Positions 9,122 to 17,562 are shown, numbered from the stretch's first letter. The stretch is DNA of 32,927 nucleotides from Bacteroides caecigallinarum (GCF_016901995.1 NZ_JACJLE010000048.1:1-32927), one strand, 5' to 3'. Translations and numbers: made by a program. Notes: generated from the letters alone by a model not told the origin.

Positions 9122-10189
9122 TCAATCTTCCGAAAATTCTTTTATTCGTTGCTCTTCGCTTAGTCGGCAAACAAGAAGTGTATCATTTTTCTCTGCCACG
9201 ATATATCCGTCAAGTCCCTGTATTACGACTTTCTTCTCCTGTGTGGCATGTACTACACAATTACGTGATTCATACATCTTTATGTTTTCGCCTATACAAA
9301 CGTTGCCGTAAGCATCCTTTGCTGAATTCTCATGCAGCGAGCCCCATGTTCCAAGATCGCTCCATCCGAACGATGCCGGGAAAACATATATTTCGTCAGC
9401 CTTTTCCATTACAGCATAGTCGATGGATATGTTCTCACACATAGGGAAAAGTTCATTAATCATTTCCTGTTCTTTATCAGTAAAATAATAAGGAAGCATC
9501 TTTTCGAATATTTTACCCAGTGCAGGCTGATAAACACGCATGGCGTTTACTATAGTGTTTACATTCCATACAAAGATACCGGCATTCCAGAAGAAATTCT
9601 TCTTCTGTATATATCTGTTGGCTGTCTCCAGGTCCGGTTTTTCCTTGAATGCATCTACTCTGTATATTTCCTTATTAGACGGGCAAGCCATAGTCAGATC
9701 GGCCTCGATATAGCCATATCCGGTTTCCGGACGTGTAGCTTTCATACCAAGAGTAACTATAGCATCTGATGATAATGTAAATTTCATTGCAGAAGTTATC
9801 ACCCTTCTGAATTCGTTTACATCCATTACTATATGGTCACTAGGTGTAACTACAATATTCGCCTTCGGATTTTTTGACTTTATTTTCCAGCTTACATATG
9901 CAATACAAGGAGCTGTATTACGACGGCAAGGCTCAAGAAGAATCTGTGATGAAGGAATTTCAGGCAATTGCTCCTTTACGATAGATTCATAATTGGCAGA
10001 CGTAACCACCCAAACGTTTTCGGGCGGACATATTCCCTTAAACCTGTCCATTGTGAGCTGTATCAAAGTACGTCCACAACCCAATACATCAATGAACTGT
10101 TTAGGCAATTCCTTATTACTCATAGGCCAAAAACGGCTTCCAATACCTCCTGCCATTATGACAATATGATTGTTTCCATTCAAATCCAT
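9122..10189 (-). CDS. manC: Mannose-1-phosphate guanylyltransferase
   Basis: Makes GDP-mannose from mannose-1-phosphate and GTP, feeding surface polysaccharide and GDP-fucose synthesis. From the chosen start it is 355 residues and consists of the nucleotidyltransferase domain only; the C-terminal mannose-6-phosphate isomerase cupin of the bifunctional enzymes is absent. The signature GGIGSRFWPMSNKELPKQF is near residues 14-32. FFWNAGIFVWN and SIDYAVMEK are typical of the family. The open frame continues 81 codons upstream, but that part is unlike the family and overlaps thiD and its promoter. Starts at 10189 or 10198 fit the conserved N-terminus. It is divergent from thiD. Confidence 0.92.
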   Translation of the reverse strand: MDLNGNNHIVIMAGGIGSRFWPMSNKELPKQFIDVLGCGRTLIQLTMDRFKGICPPENVWVVTSANYESIVKEQLPEIPSSQILLEPCRRNTAPCIAYVSWKIKSKNPKANIVVTPSDHIVMDVNEFRRVITSAMKFTLSSDAIVTLGMKATRPETGYGYIEADLTMACPSNKEIYRVDAFKEKPDLETANRYIQKKNFFWNAGIFVWNVNTIVNAMRVYQPALGKIFEKMLPYYFTDKEQEMINELFPMCENISIDYAVMEKADEIYVFPASFGWSDLGTWGSLHENSAKDAYGNVCIGENIKMYESRNCVVHATQEKKVVIQGLDGYIVAEKNDTLLVCRLSEEQRIKEFSED

Positions 10190-10310
10190 AAAATACATAT
10201 TTTTATAATTACCGCAAAAATAGCTGTTTTTTATTAAAATACAACATTCATGCAGGGAAATCATTACTGATTTTTTATCAGATAAATATTTATTAATGAA
10301 AACCTGTTTC

Positions 10311-10340
10311 TTTGACTGAATGAAATAATTCTTAACTTTG
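10311..10340 (+). promoter_or_regulatory. Promoter of thiD
   Basis: TTTG (10311-10314), an 18-base spacer and TAACTTTG (10333-10340) approximate the Bacteroidota -33/-7 consensus. The predicted transcription start is about 15 bases before the first ATG at 10361. Confidence 0.6.
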
Positions 10341-10360
10341 TCTCCTGTAACAACTAAATT

Positions 10361-11200
10361 ATGACAATGAAAAAATATCATACAGTACTCACGATTGCCG
10401 GTTCCGACTGCAGTGGCGGTGCGGGCATACAAGCCGACATAAAAACAATATCAGCATTGGGGTGTTATGCCGCAAGTGCCATTACCGCCATAACAGTGCA
10501 AAACACATGTGGAGTGACAGGAATACACCCTATACCGGCCGATTTTGTAAAATCACAGATAGATGCCGTAATGACCGACATCAAGCCCGAAGCCATAAAA
10601 ATTGGAATGATTAATGATGTGGAAATTGTTAAGGCCATAGCATTATCAATAAAAGAACACAAGCCCAAATTCGTGGTATTCGATCCGGTAATGGTGTCAA
10701 CTAGTGGCTGCAAGCTTATTGAAGACGAGGCCATAGAGGCTATAAAAAACGAACTCATACCGCTGTCAACAATCATTACTCCAAACCTGAGTGAGGCTAT
10801 TGTACTGACAGGAAATAAAATTGAGAATACCGATGATATGGTGGAAGCCGGTAAGAAGATTATCAATTATGGATGCCACTCAGTATTAATAAAAGGAGGA
10901 CATCTGAACGGAAACGACATGTGCGACGTTTTATGTATAAAAGATGACAATAATCCATACATGTTCACTTCCAAAAAGATTGACAGTCACAACACACATG
11001 GCACCGGATGCACACTATCTTCTGCCATAGCTACAAACCTGGCATTGGGAAACACATTGCAGGAAGCTGTAGAAAAAGCCAAAGAATATGTATATCAAGG
11101 TATATTGAACGGAAAAGACATACAAATAGGTAAAGGGCATGGCCCATTAAACCACCTTCATAAGCCGGTTCCTATGCACATTTTCGTTGAAAATGAGTAG
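10361..11200 (+). CDS. thiD: Hydroxymethylpyrimidine/phosphomethylpyrimidine kinase
   Basis: Ribokinase-fold enzyme that phosphorylates HMP and then HMP-phosphate for thiamine synthesis. It has 279 residues. The N-terminal signature TIAGSDCSGGAGIQADIKT and the C-terminal anion-hole/catalytic segment SHNTHGTGCTLSSAIA are diagnostic. The neighbouring genes are not thiamine genes, so this is a detached thiD. A related activity as pyridoxine/pyridoxal kinase (PdxK-like ThiD) is possible because the families overlap. No TPP riboswitch is seen in the short leader. There are alternative starts at 10361 and 10367; the second begins MKKYHTVLTIAG, which fits the family N-terminus slightly better. Confidence 0.92.
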   Translation: MTMKKYHTVLTIAGSDCSGGAGIQADIKTISALGCYAASAITAITVQNTCGVTGIHPIPADFVKSQIDAVMTDIKPEAIKIGMINDVEIVKAIALSIKEHKPKFVVFDPVMVSTSGCKLIEDEAIEAIKNELIPLSTIITPNLSEAIVLTGNKIENTDDMVEAGKKIINYGCHSVLIKGGHLNGNDMCDVLCIKDDNNPYMFTSKKIDSHNTHGTGCTLSSAIATNLALGNTLQEAVEKAKEYVYQGILNGKDIQIGKGHGPLNHLHKPVPMHIFVENE

Positions 11201-11218
11201 TTATATAAAAACAATCAT

Positions 11219-11226
11219 TAACTTTG
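11219..11226 (+). promoter_or_regulatory. Likely -7 element before fabD
   Basis: TAACTTTG matches the Bacteroidota -7 consensus and lies 33 bases before the fabD start. No clear -33 TTTG was found at the right distance, so fabD may have its own weak promoter in addition to readthrough from thiD. Confidence 0.4.
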
Positions 11227-11259
11227 CGACAAGATTATTAATTATTAAATAGAAAAATC

Positions 11260-12147
11260 ATGAAAGCATTTGTATTTCCAGGACAGGGTGCCCAGTTTGT
11301 TGGTATGGGCAAGGACCTGTACGAAAATTCGGCTTTAGCCAAAGAACTATTCGAAAAAGCAAACGATATTCTAGGTTATCGTATTACAGATATCATGTTC
11401 AACGGAACAGATGAAGACTTGCGTCAGACAAAAGTGACCCAGCCTGCCGTATTCCTTCATTCAGTAATCTCTGCATTATGCATGGGAGAAAATTTCAAGC
11501 CGGAAATGACTGCAGGACACTCACTGGGAGAATTCTCTGCACTTGTAGCAGCCGGAGCTCTCTCGTTCGAAGACGGTTTGAAACTTGTATATGCACGCGC
11601 TATGGCCATGCAGAAAGCGTGCGAGGCACAACCTTCAACTATGGCAGCAATCATTGCTTTGCCTGACGAGAAAGTAGAAGAAATATGTGCAAAAGTGGCT
11701 GCTGAAGGTGAAGTCTGCGTAGCTGCAAACTATAACTGCCCTGGACAGATAGTAATCTCCGGTTCTATCGAAGGTATCAACAAGGCATGTGAACTTATGA
11801 AAGAAGCTGGAGCTAAACGCGCACTTCCACTGAAAGTAGGTGGAGCCTTCCATTCTCCTCTTATGGATCCTGCAAAAGTTGAACTTGAAGCTGCAATCAA
11901 TGCAACAGAGTTCCACACTCCAAAATGTCCTGTTTACCAGAATGTTGACGCAAAACCATATACAGACCCTGCAAAGATTAAAGCAAATCTTGTGGCTCAG
12001 CTGACTGCATCTGTAAGATGGACTCAAACAGTACAGAATATGATTGCCGACGGAGCAGACGAATTTATCGAATGCGGACCGGGTGCTGTGCTTCAGGGAT
12101 TGATCAAGAAGATCAACAAAGAAGCTAATGCCCACGGCATTGAATAA
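11260..12147 (+). CDS. fabD: Malonyl-CoA:ACP transacylase
   Basis: Loads malonyl units from CoA onto acyl carrier protein for fatty acid elongation. It has 295 residues, standard length. FPGQGAQFVGMG opens the protein. The nucleophile Ser88 is in GHSLGEFSALVAAGA, and the catalytic His198 is in GGAFHSPLM. QPAVFLHSVI and the GPGAVLQGLIKKI tail are also typical. It is cytosolic. The gene is not beside other fab genes in this window. It is followed 15 bases after its stop by a strong terminator hairpin. Confidence 0.97.
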   Translation: MKAFVFPGQGAQFVGMGKDLYENSALAKELFEKANDILGYRITDIMFNGTDEDLRQTKVTQPAVFLHSVISALCMGENFKPEMTAGHSLGEFSALVAAGALSFEDGLKLVYARAMAMQKACEAQPSTMAAIIALPDEKVEEICAKVAAEGEVCVAANYNCPGQIVISGSIEGINKACELMKEAGAKRALPLKVGGAFHSPLMDPAKVELEAAINATEFHTPKCPVYQNVDAKPYTDPAKIKANLVAQLTASVRWTQTVQNMIADGADEFIECGPGAVLQGLIKKINKEANAHGIE

Positions 12148-12162
12148 TATCACGACAAACCG

Positions 12163-12201
12163 GACACGTATCGTAGAAAACGATACGTGTCTTCTTTTTT
12201 T
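12163..12201 (+). terminator. Strong hairpin with T-run between fabD and the GH13 gene
   Basis: GACACGTATCG (12163-12173) and CGATACGTGTC (12181-12191) form a perfect 11-bp stem with a 7-base loop, followed by a T-rich tail TTCTTTTTTT. Only 19 bases separate the end of the tail from the ATG of the next gene. It may therefore work as a conditional attenuator rather than a simple end of transcription. Confidence 0.85.
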
Positions 12202-12219
12202 AATTTAAACTATAACTCT

Positions 12220-13920
12220 ATGAATCCAGAAGAAAAAATCATCATTTATCAAGTCTTTACACGCTTATTCGGCAACCAGGCCCTAACAAGCAAGACCAAC
12301 GGAAGCATAGAAGAAAACGGATGCGGAAAGTTGGATTATTTTACCGAACAAGCCCTTTCTGAAATAAAAGGACTTGGGGCCACTCACATCTGGTACACAG
12401 GCATCATAGCTCATGCCACACAAACAGACTATACAAAGTACGGGATACGCAAGGATCACCCTGCAGTAGTAAAAGGAAAAGCCGGCTCGCCATACGCAAT
12501 AAAGGATTATTACGACATTGACCCGGACCTGGCTGTGGATGTGGATAAAAGGATGGAAGAGTTTGAAGCCCTTGTAGAACGTACACACAATGCCGGAATG
12601 AAAATGATTATTGATTTTGTACCTAACCACGTGGCACGTCAGTATAAATCATTGGCAAAACCGGCAGGAGTAAAAGACCTTGGCGAGGACGATGATACAT
12701 CTGTATCGTTCAATCCCAACAACAATTTCTATTACATTCCGGGAGAAGAACTGAAAGGCGATATAGACCTTTATGATCCTGAAGCCGGCAGATATACAGA
12801 AATGCCTGCAAAAGCGACAGGAAACAATAAGTTTGATGCATGGCCTAACAGAAACGACTGGTATGAAACTGTAAAGCTTAACTACGGAGTTGATTATTAC
12901 AACAACACAGGTTGCCATTTCTCACCTATTCCTGACACATGGAACAAAATGAAAGATATTCTTTTGTTCTGGGCAGGTAAGAACATCGATGGTTTCAGAT
13001 GCGACATGGCAGAAATGGTCCCTTGCGAATTCTGGGGATGGGCCATTCCTCAAGTCAAAGAACAATTCCCTGACATAATATTCATAGCCGAAGTTTACAA
13101 TCCGCAGGAATACAGAAATTATATACACAACGGACACTTTGATTATTTATACGACAAGGTAGGCCTGTACGACACACTAAGATCCATAATATGCAGCAAC
13201 TCATCCGCTACAAACATAACAGGTTGCTGGCAAAGTGTGAACGATATTCAAAGTCACATGCTTAATTTCCTGGAAAACCACGACGAACAGCGTATTGCAT
13301 CCGATTATTTTGCAGGAAACCCGCACAAAGCATTCCCTGGAATGATAGTATCTGCATGCATGAATACAAACCCAGTGATGATATACTTCGGACAGGAGCT
13401 TGGCGAAAGCGGAATGGATACGGAAGGATTTAGCGGCAGAGACGGAAGAACAACAATATTCGACTATTGGAGCGTTGACAGCATAAGGCGCTGGACAAAC
13501 CACGGAAGATTTAATACCCACCTGCTTAATGCCAAAGAGAAAGGTATAAGGAACTTCTACAAAACGCTTCTGAACATCTGCAATCAGGAAAAGTGTATAG
13601 TCCGTGGAAAATTCTTCGATTTGATGTATGCCAACGTAAACGGATGGCAAATGGACGAGCATAAACAATATGCTTTCCTCAGACAATGCGAAGATGAGGT
13701 ACTGCTTATTGCCGTAAACTTTGGAGATATGAACATGAGAGTGGCAATAAACATACCTGAACATGCATTCAACTATCTTGGAATGCCTGAGATGGGAAAC
13801 ATAAAAGTAAAGGATCTGATAAGCGGCAAGGAAGAAAAGATAAACTTCATGTCTTCCAAACCTGTGGGAACAGATTTACCAGCCAACAGCGGTAAGATTC
13901 TGAAAATAAAACTGAAGTGA
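12220..13920 (+). CDS. GH13 alpha-amylase family glycoside hydrolase, cytoplasmic
   Basis: A 566-residue (alpha/beta)8-barrel enzyme acting on alpha-1,4-glucans. The GH13 catalytic triad is visible: nucleophile Asp262 in GFRCDMAEM, acid/base Glu291 in FIAEVYNP, and transition-state stabiliser Asp355 in NFLENHDEQR. The region I motif is DFVPNHVA. No signal peptide or lipobox is seen, unlike Sus-type surface amylases, so an intracellular role in glycogen or maltooligosaccharide turnover is likely. Exact activity (amylase, glucosidase, debranching) is not determined. An in-frame GTG at 12187 would put the start inside the terminator stem; the ATG at 12220, giving MNPEEKIIIYQVF, fits the family. 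The small DUF6483-like gene follows by 24 bases. Confidence 0.9.
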   Translation: MNPEEKIIIYQVFTRLFGNQALTSKTNGSIEENGCGKLDYFTEQALSEIKGLGATHIWYTGIIAHATQTDYTKYGIRKDHPAVVKGKAGSPYAIKDYYDIDPDLAVDVDKRMEEFEALVERTHNAGMKMIIDFVPNHVARQYKSLAKPAGVKDLGEDDDTSVSFNPNNNFYYIPGEELKGDIDLYDPEAGRYTEMPAKATGNNKFDAWPNRNDWYETVKLNYGVDYYNNTGCHFSPIPDTWNKMKDILLFWAGKNIDGFRCDMAEMVPCEFWGWAIPQVKEQFPDIIFIAEVYNPQEYRNYIHNGHFDYLYDKVGLYDTLRSIICSNSSATNITGCWQSVNDIQSHMLNFLENHDEQRIASDYFAGNPHKAFPGMIVSACMNTNPVMIYFGQELGESGMDTEGFSGRDGRTTIFDYWSVDSIRRWTNHGRFNTHLLNAKEKGIRNFYKTLLNICNQEKCIVRGKFFDLMYANVNGWQMDEHKQYAFLRQCEDEVLLIAVNFGDMNMRVAINIPEHAFNYLGMPEMGNIKVKDLISGKEEKINFMSSKPVGTDLPANSGKILKIKLK

Positions 13921-13944
13921 CAAGGCTTTTCGCATCACATAAAA

Positions 13945-14331
13945 ATGATAAAACAGGATTATATAATAAGAATGATACAGGAGATAATCTCTATGATTGT
14001 CACTGCCATCATAAAAAAGAAAAGACTTGACAACAAAGAGTTGGAGAAATATGAATACAATACACATGAGATGCTAGGAGTAAGTCCGAAAGAGCTTATG
14101 GACATAAGCACTGATGAAATTATATCACAATATTCAACATCAGAAAACGGAATGGATAAAATTGAGCTGATAGCAGTCAGCCTTTTACTGTTCTCGGAAG
14201 AAACAGCCAATGACCAGCTGTTGCTGAAATCAAGGCTGAAACAGAACGGATTATTCCTGCTGAAGTATCTGCAACAAAACAGTAATTCATATTCAATCCA
14301 ACGCGAAATGCTTATGAAAATGATTTCATAA
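13945..14331 (+). CDS. Small protein, resembles DUF6483 family
   Basis: A 128-residue, largely helical protein with no signal peptide. The opening MIKQDYIIRMIQEIISMI resembles DUF6483 proteins, which are mostly known from Firmicutes and have no assigned function. Two helical halves are joined by a polar middle containing KYEYNTHEMLG. The Lys/Asn-rich tail ends in MLMKMIS. It lies 24 bases after the GH13 gene and before a terminator, so it is the distal gene of that unit. The association with a glucan hydrolase is the only functional hint. The family assignment is from memory of the N-terminus only. Confidence 0.6.
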   Translation: MIKQDYIIRMIQEIISMIVTAIIKKKRLDNKELEKYEYNTHEMLGVSPKELMDISTDEIISQYSTSENGMDKIELIAVSLLLFSEETANDQLLLKSRLKQNGLFLLKYLQQNSNSYSIQREMLMKMIS

Positions 14332-14334
14332 TAT

Positions 14335-14376
14335 AAGCGGTAGTTTCATAACACAGAATGGAACTACCGCTTTTTT
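14335..14376 (+). terminator. Terminator after the DUF6483-like gene
   Basis: AAGCGGTAGTT (14335-14345) pairs perfectly with AACTACCGCTT (14362-14372) and runs into a T-rich tail. It sits between two convergent genes and mainly serves the rightward unit. The minus-strand tail is AT-rich without a U-run. Confidence 0.85.
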
Positions 14377-14391
14377 CTATACTACAAATAT

Positions 14392-15528
14392 TTATTTGAT
14401 GATCAAAATCGGTGTACGTGAGTGGAATATCATTTTCTTTGCAATACTTGGGTTGAACAGACGTGCAAAGACGTTTCTCTTATAGTTGGATACGCATAAC
14501 ACATCAATATTCTCTTCCCGTACATAATCATCCAGATTATTGAAGAAACTGTCCTCAGTAACCAGACTGTAATTAATCTTCAAATCAGGATATTGTTTGT
14601 GGAAATACTCCTTTATTCCAGAAAGCTTAATCTCATTCCATGTACGTCTTTCTTCATTGGAATTGAGATGTATGAAATAAATCTCAAAATTATAATCCTT
14701 GAAGGTGGTAATCAAAGAATCGAATGCAATCAAGTCACGCTGATCGAAGTTTGTAATAAACGCCACTTTATTGATTTCCTTGAAATTAATCAGTTTGGCT
14801 TCCTCCGGAATGGAATATACAAAGACAGGACTGCGCTCTATTACCTCTGCCGTCACACTTCCCATCAGTCCATATTCAGTCATATTTTCTCCGCGTGTTC
14901 CCATCACAATCATCAATGGCGATTCCTCGCGTGCGTATGCCAGGATTTCTTCTTCCGGAATACCTTCCCTCAACAGACATGTGTATTTCACCTCCGGTAT
15001 CTCCCCGTCCGCCATAAGTTTGTCTATAGTATCGGTCAACTCCTTCAAACGGTTATGGACGTTGTCCAGCATGCTCTTTATTCCCAATTCAGCCTCGTAT
15101 GGCATTCCGTATCCTTCAGTCGCATACTGCAGGCTCGGCATATATACCGGACTGAAATAAACGTGCATCAGCACTACCTCCACTTTTATCTGCGCTGCAA
15201 AATTCAAGCCGAACTTACAAGCTTTAAGTGAGTTGGCAGAGAAATCCACAGGAACAAGAATTACCGGTTTTTTACGTTCCTTGTCAGTTTCTTTCACATG
15301 TTCTTTCACCACATCTTCTGCCAGCCATGCAGAACTTTCTATAATGCTTAAGGCACGTGGCAAATCACTCTCTTTTATTCGTATTCTTACGCCTGAAGAA
15401 ATGACAGGCTGTATAAGATTTACATTATGTATATATGCCTCTATGCCTTCGTTCTCCAGTACATTCTTCAATATCTGAGCTTTAGAATAAGTCAAGATAG
15501 CAAGTGTTACAAGTTTTTCTTCTTCCAT
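14392..15528 (-). CDS. Tandem universal stress protein with DUF2007-like N-terminus
   Basis: A 378-residue cytosolic protein. Residues about 5-65 resemble the small DUF2007 (putative signal-transducing, PII-like fold) domain. The first UspA domain follows at about residues 90-240, starting ILVPVDFSANSLKAC. It ends with the ATP-binding pattern G-x2-G-x9-G-S in GTRGENMTEYGLMGS. A second Usp domain (about 245-378) lacks a clean copy of that nucleotide-binding pattern and is probably non-binding. Tandem Usp proteins respond to starvation and oxidative stress in many bacteria; the ligand here is unknown. It is monocistronic, convergent with the DUF6483-like gene. A TATTTTTG octamer on the minus strand near 15602-15609 is a possible -7 element. 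Confidence 0.85.
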   Translation of the reverse strand: MEEEKLVTLAILTYSKAQILKNVLENEGIEAYIHNVNLIQPVISSGVRIRIKESDLPRALSIIESSAWLAEDVVKEHVKETDKERKKPVILVPVDFSANSLKACKFGLNFAAQIKVEVVLMHVYFSPVYMPSLQYATEGYGMPYEAELGIKSMLDNVHNRLKELTDTIDKLMADGEIPEVKYTCLLREGIPEEEILAYAREESPLMIVMGTRGENMTEYGLMGSVTAEVIERSPVFVYSIPEEAKLINFKEINKVAFITNFDQRDLIAFDSLITTFKDYNFEIYFIHLNSNEERRTWNEIKLSGIKEYFHKQYPDLKINYSLVTEDSFFNNLDDYVREENIDVLCVSNYKRNVFARLFNPSIAKKMIFHSRTPILIIK

Positions 15529-15593
15529 AATAAGACTGATTTAGGTTAAAAATAAATTAATAGCCGGATAATCCCATATATATTGTACGTCTG

Positions 15594-15656
15594 CTAAAAA
15601 ACAAAAATAGCTATAATAGTTATTTTCAACATATCTCGAACAACTATTATAGCTAT
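15594..15656 (-). terminator. Terminator of the small HTH gene
   Basis: ATAGCTATAATAGTT (15607-15621) and AACTATTATAGCTAT (15642-15656) form a perfect 15-bp stem with a 20-base loop. On the minus strand a U-rich tail (TTTTTGTTTTTT) follows. It starts 6 bases after the HTH gene stop codon. Confidence 0.8.
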
Positions 15657-15662
15657 CTCTAT

Positions 15663-15920
15663 TTATGCTTCAGCCTCTTCTTTAAGTATGGCCAGTGCTT
15701 TTTCCAAAACCGTAGTATCGTCAAGCATAACCAAACCGCCATCCGGACCGGGTTCCAGATGGATACCCACACATTTACCGTCTTTGAAGTTCTGTCCTCC
15801 GAAAAAGTTTCTGACAGTCTCTACAGATATATTTAATTCATCGGCAATGCGATGCATACTTCCTTCAGGTAAAGAATCTTTAATGTTTCTTAGTTCATTA
15901 AAAGTAATAGTTCTTGTCAT
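15663..15920 (-). CDS. Small helix-turn-helix DNA-binding protein
   Basis: An 85-residue protein. An HTH lies at about residues 20-40 (MHRIADELNISVETVRNFF), with the pattern of a LacI/MerR-like recognition helix. A glycine-rich middle (FGGQNFKDGKC) and a C-terminal segment with a possible beta-hairpin and a final helix follow. Proteins of this kind are common in Bacteroidales, and their targets are not known to me. It is monocistronic, with its own strong terminator. Two 19-bp direct repeats lie 57-106 bases upstream of its start and could be operator sites. It starts MTRTITFNELRNIK with no Shine-Dalgarno sequence. Confidence 0.8.
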   Translation of the reverse strand: MTRTITFNELRNIKDSLPEGSMHRIADELNISVETVRNFFGGQNFKDGKCVGIHLEPGPDGGLVMLDDTTVLEKALAILKEEAEA

Positions 15921-15976
15921 AGTAATCTATATTTTAAGAATTAGACAATATGGTTTTCATCTCGATGATAAATATA

Positions 15977-16026
15977 TATATTTTTTACTTGACAAGCAAG
16001 AAAAATGTATATTTTTTATTTGATAA
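15977..16026. repeat. Two 19-bp direct repeats, 31 bp apart
   Basis: TATATTTTTTACTTGACAA (15977-15995) recurs as TATATTTTTTATTTGATAA (16008-16026), 17 of 19 identical, with a start-to-start distance of 31 bases (three helical turns). They lie between the PAP2 gene end and the HTH gene start. The sequence is AT-rich, so chance similarity is possible. Confidence 0.55.
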
Positions 16027-16058
16027 CATGATATTTTATCACCTTTCCCAAATTTATA

Positions 16059-16769
16059 TCAGAAATAGAGCGTTTTGGATATAATCATGCCGTAAACCAC
16101 AGCGAAAAAATATGTAAGGAGCAGTACCAACACTACCACATCGACACTTTTCACATCGTATCCGCTCACCGTATATTGCGCTGAAATCAATTTAGGCTTG
16201 AAAATAAACTTGTTTGATATAAATACATACAGGAAATATATTATAACACCGCATAATAACCCGTCCAACATACCGAAAAATACATCTCCGGGATAATGCA
16301 CTCCCAAATAGACACGCGAATATGTAGGTATCAGTGCCCACAAAAACATCATAAATCCCAGTTTTATATTCTTAACAAGCAAGGAAACGAACATAGCCAC
16401 GGCAAATGTGTTCGCGGCATGACTTGATATAAATCCAAACAGCCCCCCTGCCCTATAATTATTCACCGTATCTACCATATACATAAGCTCAGGATCTTTG
16501 GTCGGGCGAAAACGCTCGAACAATGGTTTGCAGATTCCTGATGAAGTCTGGTCAGCAAGTGCTATCACCAAAGCTATCATTAAAAGAATCAACATTCCGT
16601 GTTTGAACTTGTTGTTCTTGAATATGACATACAGCAATGCGACAGCTGCAGGAATCCATGTCTTAGTACTTGTCACTATATACATAAATCCATCCCAGAA
16701 TATCGAATCACTTCCATTGAGTTTCATCAATATCAACTTATCCAAATCTATCAATTGCTGTATGTCCAT
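16059..16769 (-). CDS. PAP2-family lipid phosphatase
   Basis: A 236-residue polytopic inner-membrane phosphatase. The three acid-phosphatase motifs are present: KPLFERFRP (K-x6-RP), SSHAANTFA (in place of PSGH) and SRVYLGVHYPGD (SR-x5-H-x3-D). Members dephosphorylate undecaprenyl pyrophosphate, phosphatidylglycerol phosphate or similar lipids on the periplasmic face; which substrate applies is not evident. It starts 21 bases after the batE stop with no terminator between, so it is probably the last gene of the bat operon. Six or so hydrophobic segments are predicted, including two after the last catalytic motif. Confidence 0.88.
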   Translation of the reverse strand: MDIQQLIDLDKLILMKLNGSDSIFWDGFMYIVTSTKTWIPAAVALLYVIFKNNKFKHGMLILLMIALVIALADQTSSGICKPLFERFRPTKDPELMYMVDTVNNYRAGGLFGFISSHAANTFAVAMFVSLLVKNIKLGFMMFLWALIPTYSRVYLGVHYPGDVFFGMLDGLLCGVIIYFLYVFISNKFIFKPKLISAQYTVSGYDVKSVDVVVLVLLLTYFFAVVYGMIISKTLYF

Positions 16770-16790
16770 ATATAGAAAAATATTATAACA

Positions 16791-17540
16791 TTATATTACC
16801 TCAATGCTTTCTGTCGGTACCCATCCTCTGTTACCGTCTTCAAGGCTTACTTCCTTCCATCCCTTCATGGTATTGTCGTTGATATAAACCTTTGTTCCTT
16901 CATGCAGGACAAACAGATCGGTACCACTTTCGTTAGGAGTACTTTTTACTGTTACTGACGGTTGCATTACGATAGCTCCAGTTCTGTTCACCAATCTGTC
17001 CTTCTGTGCATCGGCAAACAGATTTCCTACAACCGTAAAGAACAGAAATATAACGGCCAATGAAAAACCTATTTTCTTTAAAACTATTTTTTTACCGAAA
17101 ATATAGGTTGAAGTTCCTAACAAGAACAATATGAAACATGAAATGGCAAACACGCTCCAAGCCGACTCACTCATAATATTTCTTATAGAGTTTATCCAAG
17201 TGACTATGAATACTTCACTCTTTGGAGTAACCTTATCTATTGTTTTGCTCTTGGCCATTTCAAGGTTATATCTCACGTCATTGTCTCCCGGAGACAACAG
17301 TAAAGCACGTTCATAATTCAGTACTGCCTTTGCTATATTCTTGTTCTTATAATAACTGTTTCCCAAATTATAATACACATCTGCCGATTCCTGTCCGGCA
17401 TTCAGAATTGCTTCGTACTTTTCAATAGCAGTCTTAAAATCATTTTCCTGATAAGCTTTGTCGGCATCTTCCTTAACCGAAGCGTTGACAGAAAAGACAA
17501 AACCTATTAGAAGCAATATAAAAACATACACTTTATTCAT
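16791..17540 (-). CDS. batE: BatE: TPR and SH3-domain membrane protein
   Basis: A 249-residue envelope protein of the Bacteroides aerotolerance operon. A signal peptide at residues 1-20 is followed by TPR repeats at about 24-95 (VYYNLGNSYYKNKNIAKAVLNYE). A membrane segment pair lies at about 125-180. A C-terminal bacterial SH3-like domain (about 185-249) ends in GNRGWVPTESIEVI. The N-terminal TPR is expected in the periplasm and could bind partner Bat proteins; SH3 domains often bind peptidoglycan or proteins. An AGGAG sequence (complement at 17551-17555) sits 10 bases before the ATG, unusual in Bacteroidota. It follows batD by 22 bases. Confidence 0.9.
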   Translation of the reverse strand: MNKVYVFILLLIGFVFSVNASVKEDADKAYQENDFKTAIEKYEAILNAGQESADVYYNLGNSYYKNKNIAKAVLNYERALLLSPGDNDVRYNLEMAKSKTIDKVTPKSEVFIVTWINSIRNIMSESAWSVFAISCFILFLLGTSTYIFGKKIVLKKIGFSLAVIFLFFTVVGNLFADAQKDRLVNRTGAIVMQPSVTVKSTPNESGTDLFVLHEGTKVYINDNTMKGWKEVSLEDGNRGWVPTESIEVI

Positions 17541-17562
17541 ATAATCAATTCTCCTATATGTT

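Noticed and set aside
10190..10432. N-terminal extension of the mannose-1-phosphate guanylyltransferase frame
   Set aside because: It overlaps thiD coding sequence and promoter, and the conserved family N-terminus begins at the internal ATG.
11635..12153. 172-codon open frame on the minus strand
   Set aside because: It is antisense to fabD, with a Cys/Phe-rich composition and no motif; a shadow of the real gene.
12187..12219. GTG start for the GH13 enzyme
   Set aside because: The codon is inside the right arm of the terminator stem; the ATG at 12220 matches the family N-terminus.
16021..16041. TGATAA...TTATCA inverted repeat as a terminator for the PAP2 gene
   Set aside because: The stem is only six pairs, all AT-rich, and no U-run follows on the minus strand.
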